Shown: piece after piece, positions 9,931 through 19,628 of the stretch | How the letters are laid out: every line of letters begins with the position of its first letter | Position numbering within the stretch: the first letter of the stretch is position 1 | Origin: Microcystis wesenbergii NRERC-220 | GTDB taxonomy: Bacteria > Cyanobacteriota > Cyanobacteriia > Cyanobacteriales > Microcystaceae | Length of the DNA: 64,000 nucleotides | Direction: 5' to 3' | NCBI RefSeq assembly: GCF_032027425.1 | Contig: NZ_JAVSJA010000001.1 | Span: forward strand, 4,538,001-4,602,000 | Notes under the pieces: model-generated | Seen by the model: only the letters and a program-made list of their open reading frames with translations | What the model was told of the DNA's origin: nothing | The model's database searches: none | Made by a program: the position numbers and the translations under genes

Positions 9931-10496
9931 TGAAGTAAGGCTCCTTCAGGATTCTGTTTTGTGCTAACGACAGAGATCGGGCGACTGAACTCTACCACAA
10001 TGATATAGGCTGGCAACCCTTCTGCGTCAGATGGACCAGTTTGTTCGATTTTTTGCTTGACTCTGGCATTAATTTTACTGCGATTGCCCTTACGAATCCC
10101 AGAGACTTCTAGGCGTGCCATTCGCTCAAACGGCAATGTGATAGCTGAATCTTGACTTCCTAACCAATAATCAAATCCAGTCCCTTTTCGGGAACGTTCA
10201 ATAACTGTGAGATTGGTCAATTGCAGAATTAACAGGAATGCGATTCCATAAGCAGCTTGTTCCGTCGTGTACTCTTGATCATTCCAACATCGTCGGGTTT
10301 GCTCGGTGACAGGTTGCCAATCGAGTTTGAATTGAGTGGAAAATTCTCCCTTAACTTCGAGTGTTACTCCTGGTTGGTGAGCTTCATCGGTTAGACAAAT
10401 CGCACCCGCTTCCGCGATCGCAGACCCAAAAGCGGGTGTGATAGCGGGAAGTCCTTGGTTAAGGCTTTGTAAGTTTAGAACTAGAGGCTGACTCAA
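9927..10496 (-). CDS. Unknown protein, first gene of a two-gene unit
   Basis: A 189-aa protein starting at TTG (10496; MSQPLVLNLQ). It is predicted soluble, with mixed alpha/beta character; distinctive segments are CWNDQEYTTEQAAYGIAFLL, IERSRKGTGFDYWLG and GIRKGNRSKINARVKQKIEQ. The phrase FDYWLG followed by a basic helix recalls small nuclease-like proteins, but no catalytic motif can be assigned. It is followed by the 129-aa gene with a 4-nt overlap. Together with the adjacent attC-like site this resembles a mobile cassette. Function unknown. Confidence 0.75.
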   Translation of the reverse strand: MSQPLVLNLQSLNQGLPAITPAFGSAIAEAGAICLTDEAHQPGVTLEVKGEFSTQFKLDWQPVTEQTRRCWNDQEYTTEQAAYGIAFLLILQLTNLTVIERSRKGTGFDYWLGSQDSAITLPFERMARLEVSGIRKGNRSKINARVKQKIEQTGPSDAEGLPAYIIVVEFSRPISVVSTKQNPEGALLQ

Positions 10497-10926
10497 AGCG
10501 TTATTGCCCCACAGAAACTAGAGGCTCAATTTTACCTTAAATGTCGGCTTGAAGGAACCCTCGGTTTTACCTCGGAGATGAGAGGCTACGCCAATATAAA
10601 ACAGCACTTCGACAGGCTCAGTGTCCACACTTCGACACATTTCGACACGCTCAATGTAAAGGCTCAGTGACACGAAGCACAGCTAAAAATAAGCGACCCT
10701 GTTGCAACTTTTGCCCCTCTATTTTAACCTAAACATTGGGAATCTTCGCTAACATTCCTCAACTGGTCCCACCAGAGCGGCATCGCACTTTAACCCACAG
10801 CTGCAATAAATGTGCATGGTGCGTTCCCCAAAAATCGATCGGTGGAGCAGTGGGAGTCACATTAGGGAACGCACCCTACCAGATCGGCGATCGCACTTAA
10901 CAAGCAATATAATCGTGAGTGGTTAA
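10497..10926. other. Repeat-rich intergenic region
   Basis: No gene is seen. The stretch contains repeated CTTCGACA/GCTCA(G/A)TG words (10600-10670), a copy of the CTTCGACAGGCTCAG family also seen near 33.3 and 40.3 kb, and a GGTGCGTTCCC hairpin (10818-10875). It separates the two-gene unit from the ApeA gene. Confidence 0.6.
10818..10875. repeat. GGTGCGTTCCC inverted repeat
   Basis: GGTGCGTTCCC at 10818-10828 and its complement GGGAACGCACC at 10865-10875 pair perfectly over 11 bp around a 36-nt loop. Same family type as the hairpin at 5.37 kb. Confidence 0.75.
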
Positions 10927-12510
10927 TCAGTTTGAAGGTGGTCGCCATTCTTTCTGATATGCTCTATTTCGCTCCACAAGAATTTTAATAGACTCATCGG
11001 GAAGGTTTAGCTCTCTTAATAAGCAAATTTGTAGAATCACAGTCAACGTATGAAAAAGTTGAAATAACTCCCGACCCCTTGCCGCCTGTTGTCGTTTTTC
11101 TTTATTATGATGCGTCAATGCATTCCGAGTTTCAGAAGCTCTCTTAGAAAATAATTCCCTATCTTTTTTGTTTCCTATAAAATCTGGCTTATTTGGCAGC
11201 AAGGAGGACACTTTATTAAGAATTTCTTTGAGTCTTGTCTCTAAAGTAAAGCTTGTTTGATTTTTTAGTTTTCCCTTTAAAGCATTTCTAAACTCATCAC
11301 TAATTCCATTTTCTTGATTATCACTTTCACTTGGAAAATCGTTCAATACCTCTATAAATTTCTTGTAAAGTCCTTTTTTGTAAATCTTTCTATCTTGATA
11401 TGAACCTTCATACTTGCTTGTATGATAAGCCTCCAAAGCTTGGATTATATTTAGAAATTTATAACCCAAGTAAAGGCTAGAGCTATACATTGTTGCCATT
11501 AACAAGTCAAAAACAGGTTCATATTCCTCCCTTTTATTAATCCATGCTTCAAAGAATGATCCCAAATTGGTTTCTACATCACTAAATCGAAATAGCATTT
11601 CATTGGGGGACAAGTTTATCTCAGAACTCTTCGTAGGATTGCATACATCAAATATTATGATGACTTGAGTTTCCCGCGCCTCTTTTTCCAGTGTGAAATC
11701 TCCATTTGCTTGCTGTACAGGCTTTTCATGAATGACATCTGCTTTCCCAGTAACCTCAATTACTAAAGTTGCTTTTGTCATTGCAAAGCTTAACAAATCA
11801 CTGAATCTTATCAATAAATTGACACAATCATCTATTGGTTGATTGCAGGGATTTTGTATGGTCAGATAAGTTTTTTGCTCAATATTTGCATTGTACGCGT
11901 TAGGGTAAAATGGATAAACACATACTGAAGAAAAGGTAATATATAAATCGAGACTGCCAATTTTCGCCAAATGAATACTCGATGGCGGCTGATAACTCAT
12001 CCATATTTTGTTCTCTTCTTGAGATACAAAAACCTCTATTCCAGATTTGCCAACCCATTTCTCTAGATGAGAATATTGAACAGAAATAGATTTAAATTTT
12101 ATGTCCTGTTCATATTCAAAGTGAATTTTTCTAAAAACATACCTGACATTGAACGAAATGCGTGTCAATCTGCCTTTTACAAATTCAAAGCTTTTACTTC
12201 GTTCAGAACACCTGTATAAGGTAATTTCTTCATTGTTATCAAGCAAACCGAGAATAATGATTTCCTCAAACTTTATAAAGTCAAGTCGTACAGCTGATGT
12301 TAGATTTGATTCCCCTTCAATGGAAAAAATCTCATTTGGAAAGGCAATGTCTTCTACCTGACCTATCTCTTCAAACTGTGAACTATAAAGCGAACCAATT
12401 AATTCTAATGTTGCGCCACTCTCAGGCGAAAAGCTTAGTTTTCCTGGAACTACTACTTCTGGTTTGTTAGGAAGCCACCACTTCCCTAAGCTCACAAATT
12501 CTTCAAGCAT
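10927..12510 (-). CDS. ApeA-like HEPN anti-phage (abortive infection) protein
   Basis: A 527-aa protein. The N-terminus has the ApeA N-terminal-domain signature (GKWWLPNKPEVVVPGKLSFS, then a glycine and LELIGSL). The C-terminus is an Apea-like HEPN domain with the RNxxxH motif RNALTH at residues 462-467, the usual RNase active site. ApeA proteins are single-gene defence factors thought to cut RNA when triggered by phage. A long middle region (about 110-330) is beta-rich and probably senses the trigger. It stands alone between repeat-rich spacers, as expected for an accessory gene. The reaction is inferred from family. Confidence 0.8.
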   Translation of the reverse strand: MLEEFVSLGKWWLPNKPEVVVPGKLSFSPESGATLELIGSLYSSQFEEIGQVEDIAFPNEIFSIEGESNLTSAVRLDFIKFEEIIILGLLDNNEEITLYRCSERSKSFEFVKGRLTRISFNVRYVFRKIHFEYEQDIKFKSISVQYSHLEKWVGKSGIEVFVSQEENKIWMSYQPPSSIHLAKIGSLDLYITFSSVCVYPFYPNAYNANIEQKTYLTIQNPCNQPIDDCVNLLIRFSDLLSFAMTKATLVIEVTGKADVIHEKPVQQANGDFTLEKEARETQVIIIFDVCNPTKSSEINLSPNEMLFRFSDVETNLGSFFEAWINKREEYEPVFDLLMATMYSSSLYLGYKFLNIIQALEAYHTSKYEGSYQDRKIYKKGLYKKFIEVLNDFPSESDNQENGISDEFRNALKGKLKNQTSFTLETRLKEILNKVSSLLPNKPDFIGNKKDRELFSKRASETRNALTHHNKEKRQQAARGRELFQLFHTLTVILQICLLRELNLPDESIKILVERNRAYQKEWRPPSN

Positions 12511-13014
12511 CTGCGTTCAGTATGTATTTGGCTCGGCGCTGATTATACTATGAAATTTTATCCAGAGCAATGTTTGCTCACAAGTAACCTTAAATTACAT
12601 TTTACTAAAAACTTTCCGCCAGTCTAACCCTACATCCCAACAGCTTCGCCTCCGGTTACGCCCCTACCAAGGACTAAGCGGCATAACTACATATTATAGG
12701 TCAACTTTCTGCATAACACTCTCCAGAGTAAAGATATACGGAAACTTTCTGCATAATACTCCATTTAGGCGCAATCGCCAGAAGTTTTCCCCATATCACC
12801 CCACCTCTCCGAACAGTTGTCAAGACTCCCAGGGAAAAAGCCGCGTTTGTTTACACAGCTTAATTAAGAGTTGTAACTTTTAATGAACAGGAAGGGAGTC
12901 TAGGGCTGAGAGCTTGCTATAGTGAATCCTAGCCGTTTTTTCACGGCTCGTCATTATCATCTCAGAGCCTTTACTCGTCCTAATCATCATCCCAGAGTAA
13001 AATCAATAATCCCT
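12511..13014. other. Upstream region of acsF
   Basis: About 500 nt without a credible gene. It holds a G+C-rich repeat-like patch (AGCTTCGCCTCCGGTTACGCCCC near 12645), a pair of near-identical 19-mers (12703-12761) and the presumptive acsF promoter; CTTGCTATAGTG at 12913-12924 could hold a -10 box. A GTG-initiated extension of acsF (12922-13014) reads as low-complexity sequence and was rejected as coding. Confidence 0.55.
12703..12761. promoter_or_regulatory. Paired 19-bp direct repeats upstream of acsF
   Basis: AACTTTCTGCATAACACTC at 12703-12721 recurs with one change (AACTTTCTGCATAATACTC) at 12743-12761. The spacing is exactly 40 bp, close to four helical turns, so two protein dimers could bind the same face. 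They lie about 250-310 nt before the acsF start. A regulator site is an inference. Confidence 0.4.
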
Positions 13015-14091
13015 ATGGTCAGCACGATCCAAAAACCAGAATTCGAGGAAATCCGTCCGGGTATAAAAGTTCCCGCTAAAGAAACGATCCTCACTCCCCG
13101 CTTCTACACCACTGATTTTGAAGCGATGGCGGAAATGTCGATCGCCGCTAACGAGGAAGAACTGAAAGCGATTTTAGAGGAATTCCGTACCGATTATAAC
13201 CGGCATCACTTCGTTCGCAATCAAGAATTCGATCGCTCTTGGGAGCATATTGATGGCGAAACTCGTCGCTTATTCGTGGAATTTCTGGAAAGATCCTGCA
13301 CGGCTGAATTTTCCGGCTTTCTTCTCTACAAAGAACTCGGCAGACGTTTAAAAAACAGAAATCCCGTCCTCGCAGAATGCTTTAACCTCATGTCCCGGGA
13401 CGAAGCGCGTCACGCTGGGTTCCTTAATAAGGCTTTATCGGATTTTAACCTCTCCCTTGACTTGGGATTTTTAACCAAAAGCCGTAACTACACCTTCTTT
13501 AAACCGAAATTTATCTTCTACGCCACCTATCTTTCCGAAAAAATCGGTTATTGGCGCTATATCACCATTTATCGTCATCTCGAACAACATCCCGAAGATC
13601 GGGTTTATCCGATTTTTAACTTCTTCGAGAATTGGTGTCAAGACGAAAACCGTCACGGGGACTTCTTTGATGCGATCATGCGTGCGCAGCCCGATATTCT
13701 TAACGATTGGCGCGCTCGTCTCTGGTGTCGTTTCTTCCTGCTTTCGGTCTTCGCTACGATGTATCTCAATGATACTCAGCGTTCCGGTTTCTACGCCATT
13801 CTCGGTTTGGACGCTCGCGAGTACGATAAGTATGTGATCGAGAAGACCAATGAAACCGCCGGCCGCGTCTTCCCGATTGTTCTCGATGTGGATAGTCCTG
13901 AATTTTATGATCGCCTAGAGATTTGTGTTCGCAATAACGAGGGATTACGGGCGATCGATAGCGAAAACAGTGCCGCACCAGTTAAATTCCTGAAGAAATT
14001 GCCGATCTTCGCCTCTAACGCTTGGCAATTCCTCAAATTGTACCTGATGAAACCGATTCGGGTCGATAAATTAGCCGGTAGCGTCCGTTAA
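13015..14091 (+). CDS. acsF: Mg-protoporphyrin IX monomethyl ester oxidative cyclase (aerobic)
   Basis: Diiron, O2-dependent enzyme that closes the isocyclic ring E of chlorophyll. I chose the ATG at 13015 ([13 protein letters not shown]) over an upstream GTG because it gives the usual 358 aa and the 31 extra residues look non-coding. Diiron ligands are in [13 protein letters not shown] and RDEARHAGF (E130..H133) and in [11 protein letters not shown]. The protein is membrane-associated through its partner rather than by its own helices. A hairpin terminator follows the stop, so the gene is monocistronic. Confidence 0.95.
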   Translation: MVSTIQKPEFEEIRPGIKVPAKETILTPRFYTTDFEAMAEMSIAANEEELKAILEEFRTDYNRHHFVRNQEFDRSWEHIDGETRRLFVEFLERSCTAEFSGFLLYKELGRRLKNRNPVLAECFNLMSRDEARHAGFLNKALSDFNLSLDLGFLTKSRNYTFFKPKFIFYATYLSEKIGYWRYITIYRHLEQHPEDRVYPIFNFFENWCQDENRHGDFFDAIMRAQPDILNDWRARLWCRFFLLSVFATMYLNDTQRSGFYAILGLDAREYDKYVIEKTNETAGRVFPIVLDVDSPEFYDRLEICVRNNEGLRAIDSENSAAPVKFLKKLPIFASNAWQFLKLYLMKPIRVDKLAGSVR

Positions 14092-14118
14092 AAAGTTTGT
14101 TTTCTTGAGACATGGTGA

Positions 14119-14143
14119 GGGTGGGTTAAACCGCCCTTTTTTT
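14119..14143 (+). terminator. Intrinsic terminator of acsF
   Basis: GGGTGG, a 6-nt loop and CCGCCC (one T.G pair) followed by eight Ts, 28 nt after the acsF stop. Standard rho-independent form. Confidence 0.75.
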
Positions 14144-14255
14144 GTCGATAAAATTCTTAAGAAAATCCTCTAACATTTCTATCCTCGCTAGACTGGATCC
14201 TGGGGGTGTTAACTAGCTTTTTACTTTTTACTTTTTACTTTTTCCTGTCAAAAAT

Positions 14256-14786
14256 ATGGCTATTTATAGTGAATTACCCACAGGACAACGTCTCTATCTC
14301 GATAATCAAGGGCTGCAGACGATTGTTACCCTCGCTAGTGGTGCAGTGGGACAACAACAGCAGTCTAGCAGTAGTTTTGCCACGGGAGTTTGGACAAAAG
14401 AACCCCAAATAGAGATAATTCCCCAAGGGGCGATGATTGAAATTATCACCGAAACCGGCCCCCACAGAATCCAAATTCAAGGAAGCAGTATCGGTTTTTC
14501 CTCCCCTCATACCTCTAGAGCTTCTCAGTCCTCTCAATCGACCACTGCTACCAGTTTCTCCTCCTCACCGATGCAACCGATGCAACCGATGCAACCGATG
14601 CAACCGATGAAAATGGGTAATATGTCGATGAATTTTGCCCCCATGGAAATGGAGATGGGAGATATGAAAATGAGTATGGGAGACACAAAAACCGTCAGCA
14701 AAGTCCGATTTTGTCGTCAATGCGGGGCAAAAGTAGCGGCAACCGATCGCTTTTGTAGTAGCTGTGGTCATCAGTTACAGCAATAA
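14256..14786 (+). CDS. Small protein with Met-rich repeats and C-terminal zinc ribbon
   Basis: A 176-aa protein. The N-terminal 75 residues are a compact domain (MAIYSELPTGQRLYLDNQG). A Ser/Thr-rich linker follows, then MQPMQPMQPMQPMKMG, encoded by tandem atgcaaccg units at 14570-14605, and a Met-rich stretch. The end is a zinc ribbon (residues 152-176) with two CxxC pairs: FCRQCGAK and FCSSCGHQ. The Met/Pro tract could bind copper, or be a flexible linker that varies between strains. No known function; metal or protein binding is inferred. Confidence 0.85.
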   Translation: MAIYSELPTGQRLYLDNQGLQTIVTLASGAVGQQQQSSSSFATGVWTKEPQIEIIPQGAMIEIITETGPHRIQIQGSSIGFSSPHTSRASQSSQSTTATSFSSSPMQPMQPMQPMQPMKMGNMSMNFAPMEMEMGDMKMSMGDTKTVSKVRFCRQCGAKVAATDRFCSSCGHQLQQ

Positions 14787-14927
14787 AACCTGTTTAGCTA
14801 AATCTATAACTCCTTTTCGGGCAAAATTTTGTTTATATTGGCTGAATTGACCTGCTTCCAACCAGATTTGTCCACAGCGATCGCACTTTGCGTACCAAAT
14901 GGCGTGTTTATCGATGTCTAATACCAT
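14775..14927 (-). CDS. 50-aa zf-TFIIB-like zinc-finger micro-ORF (probably truncated)
   Basis: A frame from ATG at 14927 to TAA at 14775 encodes a 50-aa protein containing KCDRCGQIWLEAGQFSQYK, the second half of a TFIIB-type zinc finger (CxxCGxIWLEAGxF). The usual first CxxC pair is missing. The start codon lies in the terminal repeat of the adjacent MITE, with a stop codon three triplets upstream, which suggests the 5' end of an older gene was replaced. It overlaps the last 12 nt of the convergent zinc-ribbon gene. Expression is uncertain. Confidence 0.45.
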   Translation of the reverse strand: MVLDIDKHAIWYAKCDRCGQIWLEAGQFSQYKQNFARKGVIDLAKQVLLL

Positions 14928-15030
14928 TTTTCTTTATTCTTGGCAGGTATCTTACCCCCCCTTGCCCCCCGACATCGGGGGGGTTAGGGGTGAGGGCAAT
15001 TAACCATCTCTGCCATTACTTGTGAAAAAT

Positions 15031-15036
<6 letters not shown>
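14920..15036. mobile_element. MITE-like element with 14-bp terminal inverted repeats
   Basis: TAATACCATTTTTC (14920-14933) and its exact complement GAAAAATGGTATTA (15023-15036) bracket 117 bp. Inside is a G/C-rich palindrome (CCCCCCGACATCGGGGGGG). There is no coding capacity. One end supplies the start of the zf-TFIIB micro-ORF, the other abuts the ATP synthase fragment. Confidence 0.7.
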
Positions 15037-16032
<996 letters not shown>

Positions 16033-16042
<10 letters not shown>

Positions 16043-17125
16043 AAATGAAACGCATCAACCTCAAGAGTTGACAAAGAAAGGCTCATCAGGTACTGTCTGA
16101 TCATTAACAAAAACAAATCAGACCCAAAAACGAAGCCCCCAACATCTTAACAGAGAACAAAGAAACTTACTCTACCAACTTAGTCAAGAGGGAAATTTAT
16201 CTCAACGGCAAATGGCCGTCTGGCTCGGATGTCATCAAAGCACGATAGCACGAGAATTAAGAAGGAATCAAAGTTGCCTCGGCTGCTATCTACCTGACAC
16301 AGCACAAGCTCAAAGCGAGACGCGCCGAAAAAATGCCAAACAACCCTTTAAAAATGTCAGCGAGTCAGCCTTAGAGTTGGTGAAAAAAGGATTGAAATAT
16401 TATCATAGTCCCGAACAAATAGCAGGTCGTCTGAAAAAAGCTGGTCAAGAATCTCTCAGTCACGAAACTATCTATCAAATGATCTATCAGAACTATCAAG
16501 ACTGTGGAAAGTATCAAGAATACCTACGCGGCTGGACGAGGAAAAAGAAAGAGTCGATACGGTGGGAAAAGTAAGCGTGGAGGGATTCTGTGGCGTGTAG
16601 ATAGCTGCGAGCGACCAGCAATTGCTGACCAGAAAACCGAAATCGGTCATTGGGAAAGTGACACAATGATTGGAGGAAATCATCTAGGAGTTCTCGTTAC
16701 ATATATGGACAAAGGCTCGAAATTTTTAGTAGCAGGATTAGCCAAAAACAAAACCGCATCGGAAATCAACCCTTGTCACAGAAAAACTTTTCCAAGAGAT
16801 TCACCCTGACCAAAGAAAAACCTTTACTTGTGACCAGGTCAAAGAATTTTGTGGACATCAAGAGTTGAGTCAGAAACTAGGAGCAGATTTTTATTTTGCT
16901 ACTCCTTATCATTCTTGGGAGAGGGGATTAAACGAGCCTACCAATGGACTGTTAAGACAATTTTTTGCCAAGGGAACGAATTTCAAAATTGTTAAGCCAG
17001 AGCAGCTAGAAAGAGCCGTAAACTTGATTAACAATCGTCCTCGAAAATGTCTTGACTATCGTACCCCGAATGAGGTATTCTATGAAGGTAGATCAGACAG
17101 TGATGCAATTTAGACTTGAATTGGC
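16033..17125 (+). mobile_element. IS30-family element, decayed
   Basis: About 1.1 kb bounded by imperfect terminal inverted repeats: GCCAATTCAA at 16033-16042 against TTGAATTGGC at 17116-17125. The match extends inward through a TGATGC word (16055 region and 17101 region). It encloses a frameshifted IS30 transposase. The sequences on either side, an IS5 remnant and an Rpn tail, do not join into one gene, so the target was already rearranged or has been deleted since. Confidence 0.65.
16101..17113 (+). pseudogene. IS30-family transposase with two frameshifts
   Basis: N-terminal HTH (NLSQRQMAVWLGCHQSTIARE), then LSHETIYQMIY, then after a shift near 16550 RYGGKSKRGG, IGHWESDTMIGG (first catalytic Asp), then after a second shift near 16775 FTCDQVKEF, and SWERGLNEPTNGLLRQFF (the Glu region; NE-P-TNG in place of the usual NE-N-TNG). 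No good start codon precedes the HTH. Together the three frames cover an essentially full-length IS30 transposase, but as written it cannot be made. Confidence 0.8.
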
Positions 17126-17466
17126 CATTAACCCCCGACCAAAAACCGCAAGAACTCTTACAATTAATAGAGACGATTCTCGTTTATAAGTTACCGCTTC
17201 TCAATCGTCGGGAGATAGAAACTATGTTTAGTTTAGATGAATTAAAACAAACTCAGTATTTTCAAGATGTGCGCGAGGAAGCGCGTCAGGAAGGTCGTCA
17301 GGAAGGTCGCGAGCAAGGTCGTGAGGAAGGTCGCGAGGAAGGCAGACTAAACAAAGCACTAGAGGCGGTCCCTCGTTTGTTGGCCTTAGGGTTAAGCGTT
17401 GAGCAAGTCGCATCCGCGTTAGAGTTAGAGGTTAAACAGGTTAGAGCTATACAAAACGGGACATAA
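17116..17466 (+). pseudogene. Rpn/PD-(D/E)XK nuclease-family C-terminal fragment
   Basis: Reads LLQLIETILVYKLPLLNRRE and MFSLDELKQTQYFQDVREEA, then a charged repeat REEARQEGRQEGREQGREEG, and a C-terminal helical part LLALGLSVEQVASALEL. This matches the C-terminal half of Rpn (recombination-promoting nuclease/putative transposase) proteins. The N-terminal nuclease domain is missing at the IS30 right end; the apparent TTG start lies in the IS terminal repeat. Confidence 0.65.
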
Positions 17467-17727
17467 TCTCCTTATGTCCTCATGTCTAGGATGTCCTGTT
17501 ATACTAAATCCTGTTTGATTTGATTGATTCAAGCTAATGTTATGGCTAATACTGGGGAAAAATTGCTATTTATACCCCATAAATCATTGCTTAACAGCAA
17601 GCCCTATTCTACCCCCCCCCAATTTGTCAAGTATTCTCCGTTTTTTATTGATGAACACGGAAAAAACCCATCGGGGAGAGAGTGGAAGGGTTAGAAAGTT
17701 GAGATTTAACGAGTCCGTTGATGCGGT

Positions 17728-18486
17728 CTAAGAGCAAGCGCGGATGAAGAAATAAATGGCCATCAGTAGCAGAAAAATATAAAAAGTAATCCGCACCAAT
17801 CGATCGGGTAATTTCGGTAAAAAACGAGTGGTTACTTGTACACCTAGTGAACCACCGATACCTAAAATAATCCCTTGTAGATAAAGAATATAACCGGCTT
17901 GGGCATGAGCGAAACAGGCGGCGATCGAATTGAGTAAAACCACACCTAAACTGGTGACAATGGCGATTTTGATCTTTTCTGCCAAAAAAATCATTTGTAG
18001 TGGCACCATGATCGCCCCACCGCCAATTCCGAAAATACCGGCTAGAAATCCGGCGATTCCTCCGGTTAGCAGACAGGCTAGATTAGGATGCAATCTAATG
18101 GCAGAAACTGGCTCTTTTTGGCTTAAATTTTGCTTGAGATTGGTTAAATAGATATTGAACAGTAAAAAACAACCAAAAGCCGCTTCTAGGAGGTGTTTGG
18201 GGCTAGATTTGACCAGATAGACTCCGATAAATGCCGTAAAAATCCCGGGTAAACCTAAGAGGAGAACTCGCTGCCATTTGAGGGAACCTAATCGCCAATT
18301 TTGGATCGTACCCCCTAGGGAAGTGAAAACGATCGCTAAACTGCTGGTAGCCACCGATTCCCCGTAACTGTAGCCTAAATTTAACAGGATCGCCACGGAG
18401 ATAGTGCCACCCCCAATACCGAATAAACCCGCTAATAAGCCCGAAAAAACGCCTGTTATCAGTAAAATTAAGTAATATTCTGCCAT
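17728..18486 (-). CDS. TauE/SafE-family sulfite or anion exporter
   Basis: A 252-aa polytopic protein of the TauE/SafE (DUF81) family with two homologous halves, each with a GLLAGLFGIGGGTISV-type motif (first near residues 17-32, second FLAGIFGIGGGAIMVP near 142). About eight membrane segments. Members export sulfite, sulfoacetate or related anions; the substrate is unknown here. The gene is intact and stands alone. Confidence 0.9.
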   Translation of the reverse strand: MAEYYLILLITGVFSGLLAGLFGIGGGTISVAILLNLGYSYGESVATSSLAIVFTSLGGTIQNWRLGSLKWQRVLLLGLPGIFTAFIGVYLVKSSPKHLLEAAFGCFLLFNIYLTNLKQNLSQKEPVSAIRLHPNLACLLTGGIAGFLAGIFGIGGGAIMVPLQMIFLAEKIKIAIVTSLGVVLLNSIAACFAHAQAGYILYLQGIILGIGGSLGVQVTTRFLPKLPDRLVRITFYIFLLLMAIYFFIRACS

Positions 18487-18553
18487 TATCTTCGTTTCAT
18501 GGCCTTTAAGGGTCTGAATTTGCTATTATACATAGGACTTACTGAAAAAGTAA

Positions 18554-18617
18554 GGGCGAAGCATTCGGATAGAAAATCTACGGTTTCAGCGATAGTTTAT
18601 GCCCGAATGCTTCGCCC
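18554..18617. repeat. Inverted repeat GGGCGAAGCATTCGG
   Basis: GGGCGAAGCATTCGG (18554-18568) and its exact complement (18603-18617) form a 15-bp stem with a 34-nt loop between the TauE gene and the lipid kinase. This is a common cyanobacterial interspersed hairpin. The surrounding ACTTACTGAAAAAG and AGGACTTGCACC words suggest a larger MITE, not resolved. Confidence 0.7.
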
Positions 18618-18740
18618 CTACAGGACTTGCACCTGTTTCGCAAAACCAGCCACTAAAACCCTTACCTCGTCTATATTTCACATTTATTCAGCAACTCCTA
18701 ATTACATAACCTTTATCCCGGCACTCTGAGAAACTTACCT

Positions 18741-19628
18741 ATGACTAAAAGAGCTTTACTACTAATCAATCGTCACTCGCGCAAGGGTAAAGAAAACTTT
18801 GCTCAAACTGTCGAGCTGCTCAATCATTGGGATTTTGAAATTATCAGCGTCCCTTTGAAAAAGGTAGAAGATATACCTTTTTTGATGGAAAAATATCGCT
18901 CTAATATTGATTTAGTTATCGTCGGTGGTGGCGATGGGACTCTTAATGCTATGGTGGATGTGTTGGTAGAAACTCAACTGCCCCTAGGCATTATACCTTT
19001 GGGAACGGCTAATGATTTGGCCCGGACTTTAGGGATACCGAATTCTATTGCCGAAGCCTGTCGAATTATTGCGGAAGGTAATTTAAAATATATCGATCTA
19101 GGTTGGGTAAATAATAAATACTTTTTCAACGTGGCTAGTTTAGGATTAAGTGTGAAAATTACCCAAAAACTGAACAAGGGTTTAAAGCGACGTTTGGGGA
19201 TTTTGGCCTACGCTTGGACAGCCCTACAGTTATTAAGTAAAACTCGTCCTTTTACCGCTATGATCGGTATTGATGGCCAAAATATCAAAGTTAAAACCCT
19301 ACAAATAGCGATCGGAAATGGTCGTTATTATGGGGGAGGAATGCCGATCGCTCATGATGCCCAAATCGACGATCAAAGATTAGATTTATATAGCCTAGAA
19401 ATTGAACACTGGTGGCAAATTTTCCCGCTTTTATGGACATTACCGCGAGGACAACAGGGTTTATTATCTTGGGTGAGAACTCTTAAGGGGAAAGAAATTC
19501 AAATTCAGACTCGTAAACCCCATAGTATCAACACCGATGGCGAAATTACTAGCACTACTCCCGCCATGTTTCGGGTTATTCCGGCGGTTTTAGGGGTCTA
19601 TATTCCCCGTCAGGAAACACAATCTTAA
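18741..19628 (+). CDS. Diacylglycerol/lipid kinase family protein (YegS-like)
   Basis: A 295-aa protein of the DAGK catalytic family. Nucleotide-binding GGGDGT appears in LVIVGGGDGTLNAMVDVL (about residues 54-71), followed by LPLGIIPLGTANDLARTLG. The C-terminal domain includes GNGRYYGGGMPIAHDAQIDD. It likely phosphorylates a membrane lipid at the cytoplasmic face. Its last 280 bp are part of a 644-bp segment duplicated at 25.2 kb. It converges on a remnant of the binding-lipoprotein gene, as the parental pair would have. Confidence 0.9.
   Translation: MTKRALLLINRHSRKGKENFAQTVELLNHWDFEIISVPLKKVEDIPFLMEKYRSNIDLVIVGGGDGTLNAMVDVLVETQLPLGIIPLGTANDLARTLGIPNSIAEACRIIAEGNLKYIDLGWVNNKYFFNVASLGLSVKITQKLNKGLKRRLGILAYAWTALQLLSKTRPFTAMIGIDGQNIKVKTLQIAIGNGRYYGGGMPIAHDAQIDDQRLDLYSLEIEHWWQIFPLLWTLPRGQQGLLSWVRTLKGKEIQIQTRKPHSINTDGEITSTTPAMFRVIPAVLGVYIPRQETQS

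Noticed and set aside
12922-13014. N-terminal extension of acsF from a GTG
   Set aside because: The 31 residues are rich in His/Arg/Pro, unlike AcsF, and the ATG at 13015 gives the standard length.
14565-14771. His-rich minus-strand frame opposite the Met/Pro repeats
   Set aside because: A shadow of the atgcaaccg tandem repeat; the plus-strand zinc-ribbon protein explains the region.
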